Shown: piece after piece, positions 1-9,520 of the stretch
How positions within the stretch are numbered: position 1 is the first letter of the stretch
How the letters are laid out: each line of letters opens with the position of its first letter
Assembly (NCBI RefSeq): GCF_046097105.1
Contig: NZ_CP175562.1
Coordinates: forward strand, 1,860,001 to 1,924,000
Origin: Natroniella sp046097105
GTDB taxonomy: Bacteria > Bacillota > Halanaerobiia > Halobacteroidales > Halobacteroidaceae
Direction of reading: 5' to 3'
DNA length: 64,000 bases
Program-made: the position numbers and the translations under genes
The notes under the pieces: model-generated
Told to the model about the DNA's origin: nothing
Database searches by the model: none
What the model saw: the letters and a program-made list of their open reading frames with translations, nothing else

Positions 1-288
1 CTTCACCCTAATTACTAAGGACGAAAGAGTAACTAATCTCCGCGGTACCACCTTAATTGACCATAATACCAACTACTAACTATTCCTTAATAGTTGATTA
101 TAAGACTCCACTTAATATCTGATAACGGCAGATACCGATCTAGCTTACTCTAGTTTCAGCTTAACAGCTCCAGAGCGACTTCAATTAATCTTTCTTAGAG
201 TGCCTCTCAGCTTAAAACACTCCTCTCTAACAAGAAAGTGATTAACCTACTCCTCTCCTTCAACACCTTTTAAAATTTATTCTATTGC
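1..288 (-). promoter_or_regulatory. T-box riboswitch leader (aminoacyl-tRNA synthetase type, probably valS)
   Basis: On the minus strand the leader carries the T-box core TGGTACCGCGG (complement of 41-51), followed by the usual CUUUCGUCCUU antiterminator/terminator segment (complement of about 15-30). Upstream are Stem I elements: an AGAGAGGAG stretch, a GCTGAGAG loop and a CCGTTA stem near 130. The controlled gene would start left of position 1. The likely specifier reads GAA-GTC-GCTC, giving a GUC (valine) codon. The lonA-ysxC neighbourhood also precedes valS in Bacillus-type genomes, so valS is inferred and not seen. The T-box call is firm; the amino acid is tentative. Confidence 0.9.
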
Positions 289-294
289 AAATAT

Positions 295-323
295 ATAATA
301 TAACTATTTAAACTACTTGTCAA
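295..323 (-). promoter_or_regulatory. Sigma-A promoter of the T-box transcript
   Basis: On the minus strand a perfect -35 TTGACA (318-323) and a -10 TATTAT (295-300) are separated by 17 bp. The predicted start near 288 is where the T-box leader begins. Confidence 0.8.
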
Positions 324-338
324 CATCTATACTTAAAT

Positions 339-704
339 TCACTCCAAGCAACTAATCACTATACTAGCAGTAGCCAAGTTAGTAGCTAACGGAATATTAT
401 GTACATCACAAATCCTAAGCAAAGCACTTACATCTGGTTCATGAGGTTGAGCAGTTAAAGGGTCTCTTAAAAAAATGATAGCTTCCACCTCTTTACTAGC
501 CACTTGTCCTCCAATCTGTTGGTCCCCTCCTAATGGTCCAGAAGCCATCCTAGTTACTTCTAAATTAGTTTTTTCATTTAATAACCTTCCTGTAGTTCCA
601 GTAGCAACTAAACTAAATTTCTCCAATAACTCTCTATTTTCCTGAGCAAATTCAATCAAATCTGACTTCTTCTTATCATGTGCTATTAAGGCTATCCTCT
701 TCAT
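339..704 (-). CDS. mgsA: Methylglyoxal synthase
   Basis: Converts dihydroxyacetone phosphate to methylglyoxal and phosphate, a bypass of lower glycolysis under phosphate limitation. The protein shows the family's N-terminal IALIAHDKKK, the phosphate-binding VATGTTGRLL, the SGPLGGDQQIG loop with catalytic Asp, and IIFLRDPL. At about 121 residues it is of normal length. Two in-frame ATGs lie close together; the second (704) is preferred because GGGGG sits 6 nt before it, while it abuts the first (710). It stands alone between the T-box leader and the ysxC terminator. Identification is secure. Confidence 0.96.
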   Translation of the reverse strand: MKRIALIAHDKKKSDLIEFAQENRELLEKFSLVATGTTGRLLNEKTNLEVTRMASGPLGGDQQIGGQVASKEVEAIIFLRDPLTAQPHEPDVSALLRICDVHNIPLATNLATASIVISCLE

Positions 705-799
705 CTTCATCCCCCTTTGTAATTAACTTAATCTTAGAATTTAATATTCAAGATAACTCATAAAATTCCTTTATAACTTATTATATTCCTGCAAAGGGA

Positions 800-855
800 A
801 TCAAAAAAATTAAAAAGTCAGGTAATATCATATATTGTATTATTACCTAACTTTT
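800..855 (-). terminator. Rho-independent terminator after ysxC
   Basis: A long A+T-rich hairpin (arms 812-826 and 841-855, one mismatch) is followed on the minus strand by a run of T (complement of 801-808). It lies just downstream of the ysxC stop. Confidence 0.8.
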
Positions 856-871
856 CAAAACCTATTAAATT

Positions 872-1456
872 TTAATCTAAAAACTGGCTAATAAATTCTA
901 TTACACGACCTTTACCTTCTCCAGTTTCAGCTGAAAAGAAAGTAAATGGAGTAAATTCAATCAAATCCAATTTCTTTTTAATTAATTTTTTCTGTTTATT
1001 TCTTTGGCTATTTTTAAGCTTATCTACTTTAGTGGCTACTACTAAAGTAGGCATGTTCATTTTTAACAACCAGTTATACATCATTAAATCATCATCAGTT
1101 GGTTTATGCCTTGCATCTATTACTAATAATACTGCCTCTAAATTTCTCCTATTAAATAAATAACTCTCAATCATGCTCCCCCATTCATCTTTAACCTCTT
1201 GAGGTACTCTAGCAAAACCATACCCTGGCAGATCAACAAAATAAAAATAATTATCTACTCTATAAAAATTAATTGTCTGTGTTTTCCCTGGTTTAGAACT
1301 GGTAAAAGCCATCTTACGACGATTAACAATATTATTAATCAATGATGACTTTCCTACATTAGAACGACCAGCTAAAGCTATTTCAGGAAGATGATGTCGA
1401 GGATAATCTTCAAATTTAGCTGCACTACGTATAAATTCCGGATCATTAACCTTCAT
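872..1456 (-). CDS. ysxC: Ribosome biogenesis GTP-binding protein YsxC/EngB
   Basis: An essential cytoplasmic TRAFAC GTPase needed for late assembly of the large ribosomal subunit. G1 is GRSNVGKSS near residue 30, G3 is DLPGYG, G4 is TKVDKL and G5 is FSAETGEG. The length of 194 residues is typical. The start chosen is the second ATG (1456), 6 nt after GGAGG; the first ATG touches the Shine-Dalgarno. It overlaps the end of lonA by about 11 bp, so the two are probably translationally coupled, as in Bacillus. A terminator follows. Confidence 0.96.
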   Translation of the reverse strand: MKVNDPEFIRSAAKFEDYPRHHLPEIALAGRSNVGKSSLINNIVNRRKMAFTSSKPGKTQTINFYRVDNYFYFVDLPGYGFARVPQEVKDEWGSMIESYLFNRRNLEAVLLVIDARHKPTDDDLMMYNWLLKMNMPTLVVATKVDKLKNSQRNKQKKLIKKKLDLIEFTPFTFFSAETGEGKGRVIEFISQFLD

Positions 1457-3797
1457 TCTCATCCTCCTTTATAATAACTTCTTCAAGAACTTGATCCATA
1501 TCTTCTACAAAAACAAACTCTAAGTCTCGCTTAATATTATCAGGAACCTCTTCTAAATCTTTTTTATTCTCATTACACAAAATCACCTTATCATTACCTG
1601 CTCGATGAGCTGCTAAAACCTTACTCTTAATTCCTCCAACAGGCAAGACTCTTCCACGTAGAGTTATTTCACCACTCATAGCTACCCTTCCACTGACCGG
1701 CTTGTTACTTAAAGCAGATACTAATGCTGTGGCTAATGTTATCCCTGCTGATGGCCCGTCCTTAGGAATAGCACCTTCTGGAATATGGACGTGAATATCA
1801 TACTTCTTATAAAAACCCTCAATAAAATCAAATTCTTCAGTTTTAGTGCGAACATAACTCATTGCTATTTGAGCTGATTCTTTCATTACATCTCCTAACT
1901 TCCCTGTTAAAATCAATTCTCCTTCACCTGGGATTATTGAGATTTCTATATTTAAAATGTCTCCTCCTGCTTGAGTCCAAGCTAAACCGGTTACTACACC
2001 TACCCTCTGCTCATCTTCTATTCTTCCATACTTATATTTAGGAATCCCTAAATACTTCTTTAAATTTCTAACAGTTACTCGACTCAATTTATCTTTGCCA
2101 TCTACAACTTCTTTAGCCACTTTACGACAGATAGCAGCTAACTTTCTTTCTAGTGTCCTTACTCCAGCTTCTCGAGTATACCGTCTAATAAGCTTTCTTA
2201 AAGCATTTTCAGAAATATTAATCTGTTCTTCTGTCAAGCCATGATCTTGAAGAATTTCTGGTAGTAAATGTTGTTGAACTATCTTTACTTTATCCTCTTC
2301 AGTATAACCTGAAATATTAATTACTTCCATTCTATCTAATAGTGGTGGAGGGATAGTATCTGTTACATTAGCTGTTGTAATAAAGATCACATCAGATAAA
2401 TCAAAAGAAAGCTCTAAATAATGATCACTAAATTCACTATTTTGCTCTGGATCTAATACTTCTAATAAAGCAGAAGCAGGATCTCCTCTGAAATCTCTAT
2501 TAATTTTATCAATTTCATCCAATAAAAAGACTGGGTTTTTAGTACCTGTATCACGCATAGCATTTATTATTCTTCCTGGCCGAGCACCTACATAAGTTCT
2601 TCTATGCCCTCTAATCTCAGCTTCATCACGTAGCCCTCCTAAGGATAATCGCACAAACTCTCTTCCAATTGCATCTGCAATCGACCTTCCTAAAGAAGTC
2701 TTACCTACTCCTGGCGGGCCAAACAGACACAAAATAGGAGTCTTCATTTGATCGCTCAATTTTCTAACAGCTAAATATTCTAAGATTCTTTCCTTGACAT
2801 CACTAAGTCCATAATGATCTTGATTAAGTTTCTCTTCTACTTGATCAATGATTAATCTATCTTCACTATAATCATTCCAAGGCAAATCCAAAATACAATC
2901 TAAATAATTTCTAACTACAACAGCTTCATTTGCTCTAGAAGGCATCTTTTTCAATCTGTCTACTTCTTCTAATGCTTTCTCTTCAACCTCTTCAGGTAAA
3001 TCTGCTTCCTCTATTCTCTCTTTATACTCTTTAATTTCTTGATTACCGCCATCTTCTCCTAATTCCTTTTTAATTACCTTCATCTGCTCTTTCAAGTAAT
3101 ACTCTTTTTGCCTTTTCTCAACCTGTTTTTTGACCTCATTGTTGATCTTGTTCTTAACCTTTAAAATCTCTACTTCTTTTTCCAAGAAATTATATAACTT
3201 TTCTAATCGCTTCCGATAGGAGATTGCTTCTAAAACTTCTTGCTCTTGTCTTACTTTCAATGACATATGAGAAGTAATTATATCTACTAAACGACCTGGA
3301 TCTTCTAAATTAGCAATAGTCATCATCGTTTCTGATGGAATCTGTTTATTTAATTTAACATACTTCTCAAATTTATTAATTACACTTCTCATCAAAGCTT
3401 CTATTTCAGTATTTTTTTCTTCATCACTTTCTACTTCGGTAATAGCAACTTTAAAATAAGGATCTTCCTGCAAAAAGTCTTCAATTTTAGCTCTTCTTAA
3501 ACCCTCAACTAAGATCTTGATCGTTCCATCTGGCAATCTCATTAATTGCTTAATTTCAGAAATTGTACCTAAACTATATATGTCACCCGTAACTGGTTCT
3601 TCAATCGTTTCATCATGCTGAGCAGCTAATATAATTTCTTTATCTTCAACCATAGCTTCCTCTAACGCTTTAATAGATTTATCTCTTCCTACCAATAGTG
3701 GAAGCATCATATTGGGGAAGACTACCACTCCCCGCAATGGTAATAAAGGTCTACTATTTTTATTTTTAACCTCTTCTTTTTTGCTTTCTTCAGCCAT
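1446..3797 (-). CDS. lon: ATP-dependent protease La (LonA)
   Basis: A cytosolic AAA+ serine protease that degrades misfolded and regulatory proteins. At 783 residues it has the N-terminal substrate-binding LON domain (about 15-205), a coiled-coil stretch, an AAA+ module with Walker A GPPGVGKTS and Walker B FLLDEIDK, and a C-terminal protease domain. The catalytic Ser lies in PKDGPSAG and the catalytic Lys follows in the GGIKSKVLAA segment. A clear Shine-Dalgarno (GGAGG) precedes the ATG. It lies between lonB and ysxC in the conserved clpX-lonB-lonA-ysxC order. No CIRCE element was seen upstream. Confidence 0.98.
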   Translation of the reverse strand: MAEESKKEEVKNKNSRPLLPLRGVVVFPNMMLPLLVGRDKSIKALEEAMVEDKEIILAAQHDETIEEPVTGDIYSLGTISEIKQLMRLPDGTIKILVEGLRRAKIEDFLQEDPYFKVAITEVESDEEKNTEIEALMRSVINKFEKYVKLNKQIPSETMMTIANLEDPGRLVDIITSHMSLKVRQEQEVLEAISYRKRLEKLYNFLEKEVEILKVKNKINNEVKKQVEKRQKEYYLKEQMKVIKKELGEDGGNQEIKEYKERIEEADLPEEVEEKALEEVDRLKKMPSRANEAVVVRNYLDCILDLPWNDYSEDRLIIDQVEEKLNQDHYGLSDVKERILEYLAVRKLSDQMKTPILCLFGPPGVGKTSLGRSIADAIGREFVRLSLGGLRDEAEIRGHRRTYVGARPGRIINAMRDTGTKNPVFLLDEIDKINRDFRGDPASALLEVLDPEQNSEFSDHYLELSFDLSDVIFITTANVTDTIPPPLLDRMEVINISGYTEEDKVKIVQQHLLPEILQDHGLTEEQINISENALRKLIRRYTREAGVRTLERKLAAICRKVAKEVVDGKDKLSRVTVRNLKKYLGIPKYKYGRIEDEQRVGVVTGLAWTQAGGDILNIEISIIPGEGELILTGKLGDVMKESAQIAMSYVRTKTEEFDFIEGFYKKYDIHVHIPEGAIPKDGPSAGITLATALVSALSNKPVSGRVAMSGEITLRGRVLPVGGIKSKVLAAHRAGNDKVILCNENKKDLEEVPDNIKRDLEFVFVEDMDQVLEEVIIKEDENEG

Positions 3798-3921
3798 AAC
3801 TACACCTCCATTAATAATCTACTGTACACTATTATTCTATTACTTTGCTTAATCTCCTGCACATAGCTCTAAAAATATTGCATTCCTAACAGTTAATCTA
3901 TTTTATCCATAGCAAATAACT

Positions 3922-5610
3922 TTAAACTAAAGAAGCAGAGTAGCTTTCTGGATCTAGTTCAAAATCCAGCTCATCATCAACCTCTTCTTGCTCTGCTATT
4001 GCTTGATCTAAAGCTTCTGTTAAGTTCTTAATCTTTATAATTTCAACTTCAGAAAATTCATCTTCATTAAATATTTCTTGCCAATTATCCGTAGGAATTA
4101 AAATCTTACCTACTCCAGCTCTAATAGCAGCTTTTACCTTAGGGATAATCCCACCTATTGGTCTAATAACACCATTAATAGAAATCTTGCCGGTCATAGC
4201 TACTTTATTATCAATTGCTTTTCCTGTCAACGCTGAATATAAAGCTACCGCCATTGTAACTCCAGCAGATGGCCCATCAACAACAGCATCACTTGTAAAG
4301 TCAATATGAATATCATAATCCTTTAAATCAATATCCACTACTTTCTTCAATACAGTAATTACATTCTCAGCAGAACCTTTAACCATACTCTTTCTTCTAA
4401 TTTTCTTATGACGATTACCCTGCTCTTCTTCTTCAGCTACTCCTGTAATATTCAATTTTCCAGCTCCAGCACCTACCTTAGTTACTGCTACTTCCAACTG
4501 ATCAACAGTTCCAATATTAGCCCCCATTACTGCTAGACCATTAACAACACCGATTTGTGGTCCATCAGGAATTTCGTCGGTCGGCCGGGGTCTATATTGT
4601 CCATTCATAACTACTCGCTCTATATCCTCCACAATAATTTCTTCTCGATCATAAGTTAAAGCAATTCCTCCTGCTGTCTGAATCATATTGACCGCTTGTC
4701 GTCCATTAACAGCATACTTTTTAATAATCTCAATTACCTTTTGATCTACATTAAAATCTATTTTTTCTATTGCTGTTCGAGCAATCTTTTCGATATTAAC
4801 AGGAGTTAATAGACTAAAAAATATCTCCAAACAACGTGAACGAATAGCAGGTGGTATAGTTTCAGGTCTTCTGGTTGTAGCAGCTACTAACCTAAAATCT
4901 GCTGGTAATCCACTTTGAAAGATTTCATGAATATGACGAGGAATATTATCATCTTCCTCATGATAATAAGAACTTTCTAAAAAGACCTTCCTATCCTCTA
5001 AAACTTTCAATAATTTATTTATTTGAATATGGTGTAACTCCCCAATTTCATCTATAAATAACATCCCACCATGAGCTTTAGTCACCGCCCCTGGTTTAGG
5101 TTGAGGAATTCCAGCTGTTCCCATTGCACCTGCTCCTTGATAAATCGGATCATGAACCGTTCCAATCAAGGGATCGGCAATACCTCGCTCATCAAATCGA
5201 GCTGTCGTTGCATCCAATTCCACAAAATTAGATTCAGAATCAAAAGGAGAATCAGAATTTTTCTTTGCTTCTTCCAGTACCAACCTAGCAGCGGCAGTCT
5301 TACCAACTCCTGGCGGCCCATAAATAATCACATGTTGAGGGTTTGGCCCGCATAAAGCAGCTCGTAAAGATTTTAAACCTTCCTTTTGCCCCACTATTTC
5401 AGAAAAATCACTAGGTCTTATTTTCTCTGATAAAGGCTCAGTCAATGATCTACTTCTCATCTTATGTAGTTTTTCCATTTCCTTTTTTGATTCTCTATTA
5501 ATAGCTTTTTTACTACTACGCTGTTTTTGTAACATATTCCAAAAATACATGCCAATTACAATAGCAAAGAAAAATTGAATTAAACTAAAAGCATTTAAAG
5601 CAAAATTCAT
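3922..5610 (-). CDS. lonB: Membrane-anchored ATP-dependent protease LonB
   Basis: A Lon-family protease of the sporulation-associated LonB type, lacking the N-terminal LON domain. Residues 5-25 form a hydrophobic anchor, then an AAA+ domain with Walker A YGPPGVGKTA near residue 97, Walker B MLFIDEIGE, and a C-terminal Ser-Lys protease domain with DGPSAGVTMA. In Bacillus subtilis LonB is forespore-associated, which fits the germination genes in this window. The 562-residue length is normal. The start has a GGGGGAG Shine-Dalgarno. No strong hairpin separates it from lonA, about 125 bp downstream. Confidence 0.95.
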   Translation of the reverse strand: MNFALNAFSLIQFFFAIVIGMYFWNMLQKQRSSKKAINRESKKEMEKLHKMRSRSLTEPLSEKIRPSDFSEIVGQKEGLKSLRAALCGPNPQHVIIYGPPGVGKTAAARLVLEEAKKNSDSPFDSESNFVELDATTARFDERGIADPLIGTVHDPIYQGAGAMGTAGIPQPKPGAVTKAHGGMLFIDEIGELHHIQINKLLKVLEDRKVFLESSYYHEEDDNIPRHIHEIFQSGLPADFRLVAATTRRPETIPPAIRSRCLEIFFSLLTPVNIEKIARTAIEKIDFNVDQKVIEIIKKYAVNGRQAVNMIQTAGGIALTYDREEIIVEDIERVVMNGQYRPRPTDEIPDGPQIGVVNGLAVMGANIGTVDQLEVAVTKVGAGAGKLNITGVAEEEEQGNRHKKIRRKSMVKGSAENVITVLKKVVDIDLKDYDIHIDFTSDAVVDGPSAGVTMAVALYSALTGKAIDNKVAMTGKISINGVIRPIGGIIPKVKAAIRAGVGKILIPTDNWQEIFNEDEFSEVEIIKIKNLTEALDQAIAEQEEVDDELDFELDPESYSASLV

Positions 5611-5684
5611 AATAACTCCCCCTTAAAAAGTTTAATTAATCAATATTTAGTATTAGCTTTCAGGGAAGTTTTTATCCTTATAAT

Positions 5685-5722
5685 AAAGAAGAAACTGCTT
5701 AAATTTAAGCAGTTTCTTCTTT
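5685..5722 (-). terminator. Terminator hairpin overlapping the clpX stop codon
   Basis: A perfect 38-bp palindrome whose centre is at the clpX TAA (5705-5707). The last codons of clpX form the upstream arm. On the minus strand it is followed by TTTATTATAA. It would end the tig-clpP-clpX transcript or act in both directions. Confidence 0.7.
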
Positions 5723-6958
5723 AGGGTCATCTATTTTGATTAATTGCGGAGTAGCATCCTTATTAATCACATCTTCATTGATGATACATTTAGCAATATC
5801 ATCTTGAGAAGGAATATCATACATAATATCTAAGATTGATTCCTCAACTACTGAACGTAACCCTCTAGCTCCAGTTTCTTGATCTATAGTCCGCTCAGCA
5901 ATAGCACTTAAAGCTTCTTCAGTAAACTCTAACTCAACATTATCTAACTCAAAAAACTTAGTATATTGCTTTACTAATGCATTACGTGGCTCAGTTAGAA
6001 TCTCAATTAACTCTTCTTCTTTTAACTTATTTAATGTAACAATCACTGGAATTCTTCCTGCAAATTCAGGAATCAAACCATATTTTAATAGATCTTGGGA
6101 CATAACATGTTTCAATACTTCACCAATCTCTTCTTCCTCTTTACTCTTAATATCTGCACCAAATCCAAGTACCTTTTCATCTATTCTAGATTTAATTACT
6201 TTATCTAATCCATCAAAGGCACCACCACAAATAAAGAGAATATTGGAAGTGTCAATTTGAATAAACTCTTGATGAGGATGCTTTCTTCCACCTTGAGGAG
6301 GAACACTTGCTTCTGTTCCTTCCAATATCTTTAATAAAGACTGTTGAACCCCTTCGCCCGATACATCACGAGTAATAGAAGGGTTCTCAGATTTACGAGC
6401 TACCTTATCTATTTCATCAATATAAATGATTCCTTTTTCTGCTTTTTCAATATCATAATCAGCAGATTGGATTAATTTTAATAAGATATTCTCTACATCT
6501 TCTCCCACATAACCTGCTTCAGTTAAGGAAGTAGCATCTGCAATTGCAAATGGTACATCCAATATCCGGGCCAATGTTCGAGCTAATAAAGTCTTTCCAC
6601 AACCTGTTGGCCCAACCATACAGATATTACTTTTTTCTAATTCAATATCATCAACTTTCATTCCAGAATTAACACGCTTATAATGATTATAAACTGCTAC
6701 AGATAGCGCTTTTTTAGCACGTTCTTGCCCAATTACATACTCATCTAAAATCGATTTTATCTCTTTAGGCTTAGGTACACTATCTAAATTCAATTCAACC
6801 TCTTCATTTAATTCTTCTTCAATTATTTCATTGCATAATTCAATACACTCATCACAGATATAAACTCCAGGGCCAGCTACAAGTTTCTGTACTTGGTCTT
6901 GAATCTTACCACAGAAAGAACACTTCAATTGCCCTTTCTCATCACCAAACTTGAACAT
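5705..6958 (-). CDS. clpX: ATP-dependent Clp protease ATP-binding subunit ClpX
   Basis: An AAA+ unfoldase that recognises tagged substrates and threads them into ClpP. The N-terminal zinc finger (two CxxC pairs, CSFC and CDEC, residues about 11-37) is intact. Walker A is GPTGCGKT near residue 120 and Walker B IIYIDEIDK. The IGF-type ClpP-docking loop appears as LGFGAD, and sensor-2 as GARGLR. The 417-residue length is normal. It follows clpP by about 20 bp in a tig-clpP-clpX operon. Its C-terminal codons form one arm of a terminator hairpin. Confidence 0.98.
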   Translation of the reverse strand: MFKFGDEKGQLKCSFCGKIQDQVQKLVAGPGVYICDECIELCNEIIEEELNEEVELNLDSVPKPKEIKSILDEYVIGQERAKKALSVAVYNHYKRVNSGMKVDDIELEKSNICMVGPTGCGKTLLARTLARILDVPFAIADATSLTEAGYVGEDVENILLKLIQSADYDIEKAEKGIIYIDEIDKVARKSENPSITRDVSGEGVQQSLLKILEGTEASVPPQGGRKHPHQEFIQIDTSNILFICGGAFDGLDKVIKSRIDEKVLGFGADIKSKEEEEIGEVLKHVMSQDLLKYGLIPEFAGRIPVIVTLNKLKEEELIEILTEPRNALVKQYTKFFELDNVELEFTEEALSAIAERTIDQETGARGLRSVVEESILDIMYDIPSQDDIAKCIINEDVINKDATPQLIKIDDPKEETA

Positions 6959-6978
6959 TTTATCACCTCTTTAGTAGT

Positions 6979-7575
6979 CTATACTTCCAACTCACTTTGT
7001 CTAGAGATAACCTCGTCAATAATACCATATTCTTTAGCCTCTTGAGCTGACATAAAGTAGTCACGTTCTACATCTTCTTTAATCTTTTCAACTGGTTGCT
7101 TAGTATGCTTAGATAAGATTTCATTGATATTTTTCTTTAATAGTAAGATTTCTTGTGCTTGAATTTCAATATCTGTCGCTTGACCTTTAGCGCCACCCAT
7201 TGGCTGATGAATCATAATTCTTGAATAAGGTAGTGCATAGCGTTTACCATCTGTTCCACTTGCTAATAATAAAGCAGCAGCACTAGCACTTAACCCCATA
7301 CAAATTGTCGATACATCCGGCTTAATATATTGAATTGTATCATACATTGCTAAGGCAGAAGTAACTGATCCACCAGGACTATTGATATATATATATATAT
7401 CCTTATCAGGATTCTCAGCTTCTAGGAATAATAACTGGGCAATTACAGAATTAGCTACTTGATCATCAATTGGTCTCCCAATAAAAACGATCCTATCTTT
7501 TAATAATCGAGAATAAATATCATAAGAGCGCTCTCCACGATTAGTCTGTTCTACCACCATAGGAACTAAATTCAT
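6979..7575 (-). CDS. clpP: ATP-dependent Clp protease proteolytic subunit ClpP
   Basis: A self-assembling serine peptidase forming the barrel that partners ClpX. The catalytic triad residues are visible: Ser98 in GLSASAA, His123 in MIHQP and an Asp in the C-terminal part. The length of 198 residues is typical, with a short N-terminal propeptide-like region. It sits between tig and clpX with short gaps, the common Firmicute order. The Shine-Dalgarno GGGAGG precedes the ATG. Confidence 0.98.
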   Translation of the reverse strand: MNLVPMVVEQTNRGERSYDIYSRLLKDRIVFIGRPIDDQVANSVIAQLLFLEAENPDKDIYIYINSPGGSVTSALAMYDTIQYIKPDVSTICMGLSASAAALLLASGTDGKRYALPYSRIMIHQPMGGAKGQATDIEIQAQEILLLKKNINEILSKHTKQPVEKIKEDVERDYFMSAQEAKEYGIIDEVISRQSELEV

Positions 7576-7636
7576 ATTTTCAACCTCCCTTTTTATATAT
7601 ACCCATTTTTAGTAATTTTAAACTTATAATCTCAAT

Positions 7637-8914
7637 TTAATTATTTTCAATCAAAAAATCAACTGTTTTTTGCATTTTTAAGCTATTTACTAGGGCATCT
7701 AATTGGCCTTGCATCTGTAAGAATGATTTAACCATTTCTTCTTCTTGGCCTTGTCGTTCAGCAATTTCAGCTACTTGAGCATCTATTTCCTCATCACTAA
7801 CTTCTATTCCCTCTTTATCTGCAATTGTTTCTAGTGTCAAGTTAGCTTTAAGTCTTTTCTCAGCTTGTTCTCTATATTCTTCTTTCATTTCTTCTTCATT
7901 CAATCCAGACATCTCTAAGTACTGTTCAAATTCAATTCCTTGTTGCTGAATTTGCATTTTAAATTGATTCAGCATATCTTCAATCTCTTGTTCAATCATT
8001 GTCTCAGGAATATTAACTTTAGAACTATCAGCTATCTCTTCAATCAATTTGTTTTCATACTCTCTTTTTGCTTTTTCCTCAGCTTCATCAGTCAACTGTT
8101 GGCTAACATTCTCTTTTAAATCAGCTAAAGAGTCAAATTCTAAATCCTTAGCAAATTCATCATCCAACTCAGGAACTTCTTTCTCCTTAATTTCTTTAAC
8201 TGTAACTTTAAAAATTACATCCTGTCCAGCTAATTCATCAGCTTGATACTCTTCAGGAAATGTAACTTCAACCGTTGTTTCTTCTCCAACTTTAGCACCA
8301 ATTAATTGCTCTTCAAAACCTGGAATAAATTGTCCAGAACCAATTTCTAAATTATAATCTTCTGCACTACCACCTTCAAATGCTTCTCCATCTAAAGAAC
8401 CTTCAAAATCAATTAAAACATGATCTCCATCTTCAACTTCTTCCTTATCAGTAACTACTAACTGTGAATGCTGATGCCGCTTAGTTTTTAATTCATTCTC
8501 TAACTGCTCATCAGTTATTTCAACCTCTTCTTTTTCAACTTCAAGCCCTGTGTAATCCCCTAGCTCAACTTCTGGCTTGACTTCTACTTCAGCAGTAAAA
8601 GTAGCAGGCTTTCCTTCTTCAATAAATACATCAGTAATTTCTGGTTGATCAATCGGCTCAATTTCTGCTTCTGTAATAGCTTGATGATAGTTCTGTGGGA
8701 TTAAAATATCTAAAGCATCCTTATGTAAAACTTCCTTGCCAAACCTTTTTTCTAAAATACTTCTCGGTACTTTACCTTGTCTAAACCCATCAATTTTTAC
8801 TTCCTTAACTATTTTTTGATAAGCTTTATTCAGCGCTTCATCTACCTTACTTTCATCAACTTCTACATTCAATTCAACTTTATTTTCCTCAATTTTTTCT
8901 TTAGTTACCTTCAT
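7637..8914 (-). CDS. tig: Trigger factor, ribosome-associated chaperone
   Basis: Binds ribosomal protein L23 at the exit tunnel and protects nascent chains; it also has peptidyl-prolyl isomerase activity. The N-terminal ribosome-binding domain carries the signature GFRQGKVPR (about residues 43-51), followed by an FKBP-type domain (about 160-245) and a helical C-terminal domain. At 425 residues it is full length and strongly acidic. It is the first gene of a tig-clpP-clpX operon with a promoter at 9026-9053. Confidence 0.98.
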   Translation of the reverse strand: MKVTKEKIEENKVELNVEVDESKVDEALNKAYQKIVKEVKIDGFRQGKVPRSILEKRFGKEVLHKDALDILIPQNYHQAITEAEIEPIDQPEITDVFIEEGKPATFTAEVEVKPEVELGDYTGLEVEKEEVEITDEQLENELKTKRHQHSQLVVTDKEEVEDGDHVLIDFEGSLDGEAFEGGSAEDYNLEIGSGQFIPGFEEQLIGAKVGEETTVEVTFPEEYQADELAGQDVIFKVTVKEIKEKEVPELDDEFAKDLEFDSLADLKENVSQQLTDEAEEKAKREYENKLIEEIADSSKVNIPETMIEQEIEDMLNQFKMQIQQQGIEFEQYLEMSGLNEEEMKEEYREQAEKRLKANLTLETIADKEGIEVSDEEIDAQVAEIAERQGQEEEMVKSFLQMQGQLDALVNSLKMQKTVDFLIENN

Positions 8915-9025
8915 TTATCTTTCCTCCTTATAATATTATACGTATGTATATAATTTTTATTTCATTTTATTTCTTTTCTATTTTCTATAAAGGACTGTTA
9001 TATATTATCTCCTCCATATTACTTT

Positions 9026-9053
9026 ATTATATCACATTAGGTATATTTAACAA
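9026..9053 (-). promoter_or_regulatory. Probable sigma-A promoter of tig-clpP-clpX
   Basis: On the minus strand a -35-like TTGTTA (9048-9053) and a consensus -10 TATAAT (9026-9031) are 16 bp apart. The tig start is about 100 bp downstream. The leader contains an unused GGAGGAG near 9010. Confidence 0.55.
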
Positions 9054-9087
9054 CTAAGAAACATTTATTAATACAAATTTCTAAATA

Positions 9088-9132
9088 AAAACAATACCTC
9101 GGGGCACGACTATTTCAAAGTCGTTCCGAGGT
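9088..9132 (-). terminator. Terminator of the tRNA operon
   Basis: A GC-rich hairpin (arms around 9096-9111 and 9119-9132, with a small bulge) is followed on the minus strand by ATTGTTTTTA. It lies about 95 bp past the last tRNA and upstream of the tig promoter. Confidence 0.8.
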
Positions 9133-9228
9133 TATATAATGACTAGGATTAATTTCTGTATTAATATTCAATTTTCCTTGTTGCTTTATGATCTATTACT
9201 TTTTATTATTAAATATTCAGTAGTTTAA

Positions 9229-9305
9229 TGGCGCGCCCGGGAGGAATCGAACCCCCAACCTCCAGATTCGAAGTCTGTCACTCTATCCAATTGAGCTACA
9301 GGCGC
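9229..9305 (-). tRNA. tRNA-Arg (anticodon TCG)
   Basis: A full cloverleaf on the minus strand. The acceptor GCGCCTG pairs with CGGGCGC, the anticodon loop is CTTCGAA (TCG, reading CGA) and the T-loop is TTCGATT. The discriminator is G and CCA is encoded (9229-9231). It is the last of three tRNA genes in this operon. Confidence 0.95.
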
Positions 9306-9337
9306 ATAATTTCAACTATCAATTATCATCTATTTTT

Positions 9338-9415
9338 TGGGGTGGATGATGGGATTTGAACCCACGGCCTCAGGAGCCACAATCCTGCGCTCTAACCAAC
9401 TGAGCTACACCCACC
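9338..9415 (-). tRNA. tRNA-His (anticodon GTG)
   Basis: A full cloverleaf. The acceptor GTGGGTG pairs with CATCCAC, with the extra G(-1) opposite C73 that marks histidine tRNA. The anticodon loop is TTGTGGC (GTG). CCA is encoded at 9338-9340. It is the middle gene of the operon. Confidence 0.96.
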
Positions 9416-9520
9416 ACATATAGAACATTTAACATTTAATAACTAATATTTAATAGTTAAAACCAGAAGTAATTGATTTCTTACTATTAATCATTCAACA
9501 TTAATTACTCAGCAATCTAA

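Noticed and set aside
5071..5355. Plus-strand open frame inside lonB
   Set aside because: It is a shadow of conserved lonB codons and has no family resemblance or start signal. Similar shadows inside gerC (27561-27944), folP and tig were rejected for the same reason.
8915..9060. CIRCE or CtsR operator before the tig-clpP-clpX operon
   Set aside because: Neither the TTAGCACTC-GAGTGCTAA palindrome nor a heptad repeat of the CtsR type was seen.
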